DNA from: Sorghum bicolor
Taxonomy: Eukaryota > Streptophyta > Magnoliopsida > Poales > Poaceae
DNA: 64,000 bases
Assembly: GCF_000003195.3 (NCBI RefSeq)
Contig: NC_012873.2
Span: 14,745,202-14,809,201 of the forward strand
Reading direction: 5' to 3'
The notes below the pieces were generated by a model. It ran no database searches. It had not been told where the DNA came from and saw only the letters and a program-made list of their open reading frames with translations. Shown here piece after piece: positions 59,162 to 64,000 of the stretch. The translations under genes were made by a program, and so were the position numbers. Positions within the stretch are counted from its first letter, which is position 1. Each line of letters opens with the position of its first letter.

Positions 59162-60697
59162 ATGGATAGTCTATCTAAGAAGATAGCATCTAATGATAAA
59201 ATCAAGAATCAACTTAGCTTTAATAAGATGCTAGAATCTCAGTTACAACAGCTTGCTCCTTTTGCTGCTGCCAATGATCAAGGTAAGATTCTTGAACAAC
59301 TAGAGGAATTAGAAAGTACAAATCTTGTAGACATTTTCAATGCAAGAAGCTACTGGAGTGACTCTCCAAAAGGAACATGGTTAGACTTGTCTCTACCAAC
59401 TAAGAGAGGTGATCTAGGGAGACCGGTTATTCCAATCTCCATTGGAAGTGCAAACTTCGACGAGGCAATCTGTGACTTTGGTGTAAGCTTCAACATCATG
59501 CCTATGGTGATATATGAGAAACTTTTCAATTATCCTTTATCACACACAACCATGTGTTTGTGGCTTGTAGATCAGTCACTCTACTACCCCATGGGAATCA
59601 TGGAGGAAATCTGTGTGTGAGTAGGCAACTCGTACATACCTGTAGACTTCACAGTGGTGAGCACTGATACTGATGAGAGGTCGCCTATCATCTTGGGACG
59701 ACCATTCTTGAATACTGCCAGAGCTATCATCTACGCCAGCAATTCCAAGATCACTTTCAACATCAAGGGCAAAAGGGAAGCCTTTTCTTTCAAGAACAGG
59801 ACATTGTCATTCCCTGCCCAGAAAGATACAATTGGCGGTAGGAACAAGAGTAACACCCAGAACAAGGCCAATACCAAGAACAAGGGCAAATAGAAGGCCT
59901 CGAAGACTGAGACAACACAGATGGTCACTACAATCCGCATGGAGTATGACCACCTGCTCAAGTCTCCCCATCTGATCAAGAAGGACGATCCAGGTGTCAT
60001 GACCATTCTATGCTCCATCAACAGATGCTACTTCTACAACACTATCTGTGACACCGGATCGGGTGTCAACATCAAGGCCAATGTAACATATGAATTCCTA
60101 TATGGTATTGTGCCTATGGACCCTACCTATGCGCAGCTGTAGTTGGCAGACCAGTTCTTTCGCTTCGTGGATGGGATGGCCAAAAACGTCCCTGTCCAGA
60201 TTGAAGACCACTATGTCCCCACTGACTTCCTGGTCGTCGACATGGGAGAAGAATGTGATCCACCCATCATCTTAGGGAGACCGTTCCTTAACACCACCAA
60301 GGCCATCATTTACATTGGAACAGGAGAGGTCCACTTCCAATTCCCCTCAGAAAAGGTATGCCTGCATTTCAATAGTAATTATATAATTGAGGAGGATCCT
60401 AAGAAGAATAGGTCAAGCAGAAGGCGACGCACCCACCACCAAAAGAAGAAGAATGTTGTAGACATATGGGCTGACTATGAAGGAGAGGTTTCAAGATTCA
60501 AAGATCAATACCCCGATGAGGAGAACGCCGTCAAAGAGGAGGAACCAATAGAAGAAGAGATAGTGACTCCAGATACTCTCTCCTCCAAGTTGCCATCACC
60601 TACAAGGCATGTATGGAAACCAAAGGTAAATTCAGAATTAAATCCTGCACAGGACACAACACCTATGGCGTTGTCCAATGCGTCCCTCGATCAGTGA
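59162..60697 (+). pseudogene. Two tandem retropepsin-like domains (nonsense-interrupted)
   Basis: One frame throughout, continuous with the gag tail, broken by TGA at 59618-59620, TAG at 59891-59893 and TAG at 60140-60142. Domain 1: KRGDLGRPVIPISIG, then Asp-Phe-Gly (GAC TTT GGT, 59474-59482) in CDFGVSFNIM, and SPIILGRPFLNT (about 59670-59715). Domain 2: KKDDPGVMTILCSI, then Asp-Thr-Gly (GAC ACC GGA, 60050-60058) in CDTGSGVNI, and PPIILGRPFLNT (about 60260-60300). An acidic tail follows to 60697. The order and the Phe substitution match 3893-5487. Confidence 0.75.
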
Positions 60698-60910
60698 GCA
60701 AACAAGAAGGTCCTGTTCGGAGGACTTAAATCACCAAACGCCGCACCAAGAGGTAATTTGATATTTATCTGTATTTTCCTTTAAGCATATTTATTTATCT
60801 TTATTGCATTAGTAGTTGTATCTTTACTTTATTCCTGCATTAGAAAACAAAATAAATATGTTTTGCATTGCATCTAAATTTTTTTTACTAAGCCCCATGT
60901 ATTTAATATG

Positions 60911-61487
60911 TGAAAGCCCTAGTTTGGTTTTGGATAATTGATGAAACCTATGTGTACTAACCTTTGTCACGAGTGAAATATAAAGATAGGTTGGTACACA
61001 CCAAGTGATGGAGCTAGATGATGGTCATAGTGATGGAGGTGACCAAAAGATGATATTCAAGTGCTCCAATTTGGAAAAGAAGAAAGAGAAAAAACAAAAT
61101 AAGCTCAAGGTATTTTTAATAGGGTCATTTTATTTTGCCACTCAAGACACCTAGAGGGTATGAGTAGATTTAGGATAGATAATCGTACTATAAAGAGGGA
61201 AAATCTTTAATTGCAATGGTTATCTAGTGCCACTAAGTATGCTTCTCATTTACATTTACTTAGCGCTTAGTGACATGGTGAGCTGCATGAGAAAGCCTAA
61301 AAATATTTATGAAAAGCTAATTTAAATGTCCAATTTATTTTGGAATATTTTGGTGAAGTTAGCTACTTGAAAAGGTGCTGAAAATTCACAGAAGGTGAAC
61401 TGTTGTCTAGACGTAAACGAAGTGCAAGCTGCTGAAACAAGGTGAAAGTTTTTGCAAGTAGCTGAAACAAACTGGAAGCAGTCGCAA
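60911..61487 (+). repeat. LTR-like fragment beginning TGAAAGCCCTAG
   Basis: A new sequence starts at 60911 (tgaaagccctagtttgg), interrupting the family A relative. The phrase is familiar from grass retrotransposon LTRs but I cannot name the family. It appears cut at 61487 by the next LTR-like unit. No ORF. Confidence 0.4.
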
Positions 61488-63563
61488 TGTAACACCCTAA
61501 AAATTCCCTTGTTTGAAATAGTTGAATTTGATTTATTGATTCAATTTTGTGAGCATTAAATTATAGGAAAATAATAATTTTTGGGAAATTAAAAATTTAA
61601 TATAAGGTTAGAAACATATTTTGGTGCATACATGCAGTAGCATTTTATTTTTGGTGATGTGTTGTTTTGAGCAAAGGAGTTTTGAATTCAAATTCTATTT
61701 CAAAAATGAGCTTTAAAAATTTAGTGAAAAAAATTAAAAGAAAAACCCTATTCCCTCTCCCTCTCTCTCACATTTCGGCCTGGCCTCCTCTCGGCCCACG
61801 GCTCCCTCTCCGCCCTCCTTTCCTCCCTTCTCCCTCTAACGCATGGGGCCCGTACGCCAGCTTCTTCCCCCTCCTTCCACAACCGCCTCCTCCCCTCTCT
61901 CCCTCTACAGCCGAAACCACCGACCGAAGCCGCGCCCCGCTCCCACTTCCCCCACGAACTCCTTTGGAACCCTCTCTTCCCCGCGCCTTGCTCTCCTTTG
62001 GAACTCCAGTGCCCTAGCCACCTTTCCCCACTCCCTATTCCACTCTTCCCTTCCCTCTGCTCCGCTCGCTGCGCGTAGTAACCACCGCAGGAATGATGCC
62101 GGACCGCCGCGCTTAATCCGGTGAATTGAGCCATCTTCCGCTCCAATTCTTTGCGCTGGTGACTTCCACTCTTTCCCCGCGTTCTTCTCAATCAAATTCC
62201 ATGTGATTTGGTGCCTCCTAGCGTCCTAGCTGCGAGATCCGAGGAGCCGGCCATGGCGCCGCCATGGACCGCCGCGCTGGCCACTCCCTCGGCCCCGTTT
62301 TACCCTGGGACGGACTCGCCTTGACTCCCTCTCTCCAGGTGCTCTCGGTTTGGAAAACCATGCACTCTAGCGGTCTAGCAGGTCACACTGGCGACCTTCT
62401 CACTGCCATTCATGGCGCGCCGCCGCCCCTTCCTCAACTCCGGCCGCCGGCGCCGCTCCCCCCTCCTCCAATCTAATCCTGTGTGTTCATTTTGAATCTA
62501 ACGTCCGATATCGCCCTGTACCCCTTCGCGGGTCCTTTTTCTTAAAGAGACCCCGTGGTTTTCTAATTTCTAACCCGCAGTGCAAAGCAGAATTTAGGTT
62601 TACGCTTTGCTGATTTGAAAGCGTACTTCCAGCTCGATTTGATGCAAAATACGTTTTCTAGTATTTACAAAATTGCCACTAAGTTTGTTTAGCTCATAAA
62701 ATATTCATTTTAACTCTGATTTGACCCGTTCAACTTGCGTTAGGTTCGTATTTGTGAGATCTAAATGTTAGTCTAACTGCTTTATCAGTTTGAAACATTT
62801 TAATTTTGTGACCCTATTTAATTAATTACTTTTCTATAGGAAAACTTAGAAAATTCATATCTTCTCCGTTTTAGCTCCGATTCGATCCGTTCAAGTTGCG
62901 TTAGTTTCATAATTTCATGAGCTTCGCGTTGGTACCATTGTTGTCTAGGTTCACCACTATTAGATTTCCTAGATAAATAAAAGTCTGTAGATAGCCTTTG
63001 TAGTCCCGTTTAATGCGTAGATTTCGCGTCGTAACTCCTTTTTGCATGAATTTTGCGTTGACGTGATCGTAGCAGCGTGTAGATGATTTTGGAAAACTTT
63101 TATTTAAATTTATTTACTGTTGGTATACTGTTCTAATTGTAACTTTGTTTTTTTTGTGTATGTGTGGCATCATTTGCTTGTGTGTTGATGATTGGTGGCC
63201 GAGTTTAGAGTGAGCTTTATTTCGGTGATCAAGATCAGAGCCTTGGAAACAAGTAAGACCAGCAGGACCAGCATGAGCAATTGGATCAAGGCAAGTATAG
63301 CATTTGGGTTTTAATTCTATGACCATGATCTTGTGCCTAGATTAATATAAAGCAACAAATGATAATAATGACTTTTTAGCAACTTGAGGATTTATTCGTA
63401 AGTGATAACCGGGATAAAAGTGCAACCATGAGGGCTATGATGGCTCTGGCTTTAGTCAAGTATGAGTAACATTTCTAGCTTGTTAGAGGTTACTCGCGTG
63501 GCACAAATGGGGGATAGCAGACCGTGGATTCCCTACGGTGTAGAATCACACGAACTGACTACT
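61488..63563 (+). repeat. Probable LTR of a gypsy element beginning TGTAACACCC
   Basis: Starts tgtaacaccctaaaaattcc, a start I associate with long LTRs of Tekay/Retrosat-type chromoviruses (from memory). It contains a C-rich stretch (61745-62480) with short proline-rich frames that look non-coding. No partner LTR is in the window, so its extent is open. It is cut at 63564. Confidence 0.45.
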
Positions 63564-64000
63564 TGTTGACACCGTTTTTTGGACACGTATCTTTGGGCAC
63601 GCGTCTGGAATTAATGAGGTGTAGATCTGCAGGTGGAGGAGCAGTGACTAGTCTACAGGAGAGTTGCCGATGAGGGTTGATGCCGATGGAAAAGCAGACA
63701 AATACGACTAAGTCCAAGAGTAGTGATACGTTCATACCGATGGCCAATGCTGGTGGTTGCCGATGGCTGTGAAAAGTAGTCTGCCGATGACTCTAAAGAA
63801 AAGCACAGAGGTGGCTGATTGACTCAGGATGGGGTGCCGATTGATCGTGGAGGATAGTTTAATGTTTTCCTTAAGTTGTTAGAAGTCATTTTGTATACGA
63901 GTTCCGTTTAATTTGGAATTCGAGTCCTAGTCGTGTCTGGTTGTAGTTCTTTGGACAGGGTATAAATGTAGACCCTAGGGCAATCTAATGAGATATCTAT
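63564..64000 (+). repeat. Start of another LTR, TGTTGACACCG, running off the window
   Basis: tgttgacaccgttttttggac at 63564 is a common grass gypsy LTR start. A TATA-like ggtataaatgtag occurs near 63959-63971. The preceding 5 bp (ctact) would be the target duplication. The right end is outside the window. Confidence 0.5.

Larger units (their letters stand above)
53346..60910 (+). mobile_element. Truncated family A relative, gag-pro-pro element with nested LTRs
   Basis: The 5' LTR (53346-54883) lacks roughly its first 85 bp. It is followed by a tRNA-Asp-type primer site and a gag plus double-protease coding region. Two solo LTRs interrupt the gag (55191-56843 and 57553-58817). Coding sequence ends at 60697. 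The sequence after it (ggaggactta...aagccccatgt) parallels 5410-5560 in the family A element, and is then cut at about 60910 by another LTR-like sequence. No 3' LTR is in the window. No RT or integrase is visible. Confidence 0.8.

Noticed and set aside
61667..62476. Proline-rich frames (116 aa and others) as a gene
   Set aside because: They lie in a C-rich part of a probable LTR, with no conserved motif and heavy overlap with antisense frames.

Overview
This is plant nuclear DNA from a grass, most likely a panicoid such as sorghum, sugarcane or maize. The evidence is large intron-bearing genes, dense nested LTR retrotransposons with tRNA-Asp- and tRNA-iMet-type primer sites, short MITEs, a Helitron end of the grass type, and a tocopherol cyclase closest (from memory) to maize SXD1. 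The species cannot be fixed from the sequence alone. There are no prokaryotic features.

Two host genes were reconstructed exon by exon, in tandem on the minus strand. (1) An isochorismatase-family hydrolase has five coding exons between 24156 and 14192 (244 aa). Its last, 65-bp coding exon lies 7.6 kb from the fourth because a probable Helitron (14612-20803), itself carrying an 1,846-bp LTR element (16559-18404), sits in the last intron. (2) VTE1/SXD1 tocopherol cyclase has ten coding exons between 50669 and 25736 (475 aa). All phases agree. One intron is GC-AG. Three introns each hold one complete LTR retrotransposon with a perfect 5-bp target-site duplication: a chromodomain gypsy element (42995-48535, inside a MITE), a minus-strand copia (35029-40435) and a plus-strand copia (27517-32738). 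These make up about 16.2 kb of the 24.9-kb gene.

The flanks are transposon layers. At the left, a complete but old non-autonomous gypsy-type element (729-8809) sits in an older gypsy-type transposon remnant. At the right, a relative of the same family (53346 to about 60910) is interrupted twice within its gag by related solo LTRs (55191-56843 and, reversed, 57553-58817). It is then cut off by further LTR sequences (60911, 61488 and 63564 onward). Both family members lack visible reverse transcriptase and integrase. Both carry two consecutive retropepsin-like domains, the first with Asp-Phe-Gly and the second with Asp-Thr-Gly at the active-site position. This is the least conventional thing in the window.

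Between the left element and the first gene are MITEs, a pair of short inverted TE-like units around an exon-like stretch, and a Tat-type retrotransposon leader fragment. I found no convincing RNA genes. No newly described defence or regulatory system is evident; the interest lies in transposon architecture and its effect on two otherwise intact genes.
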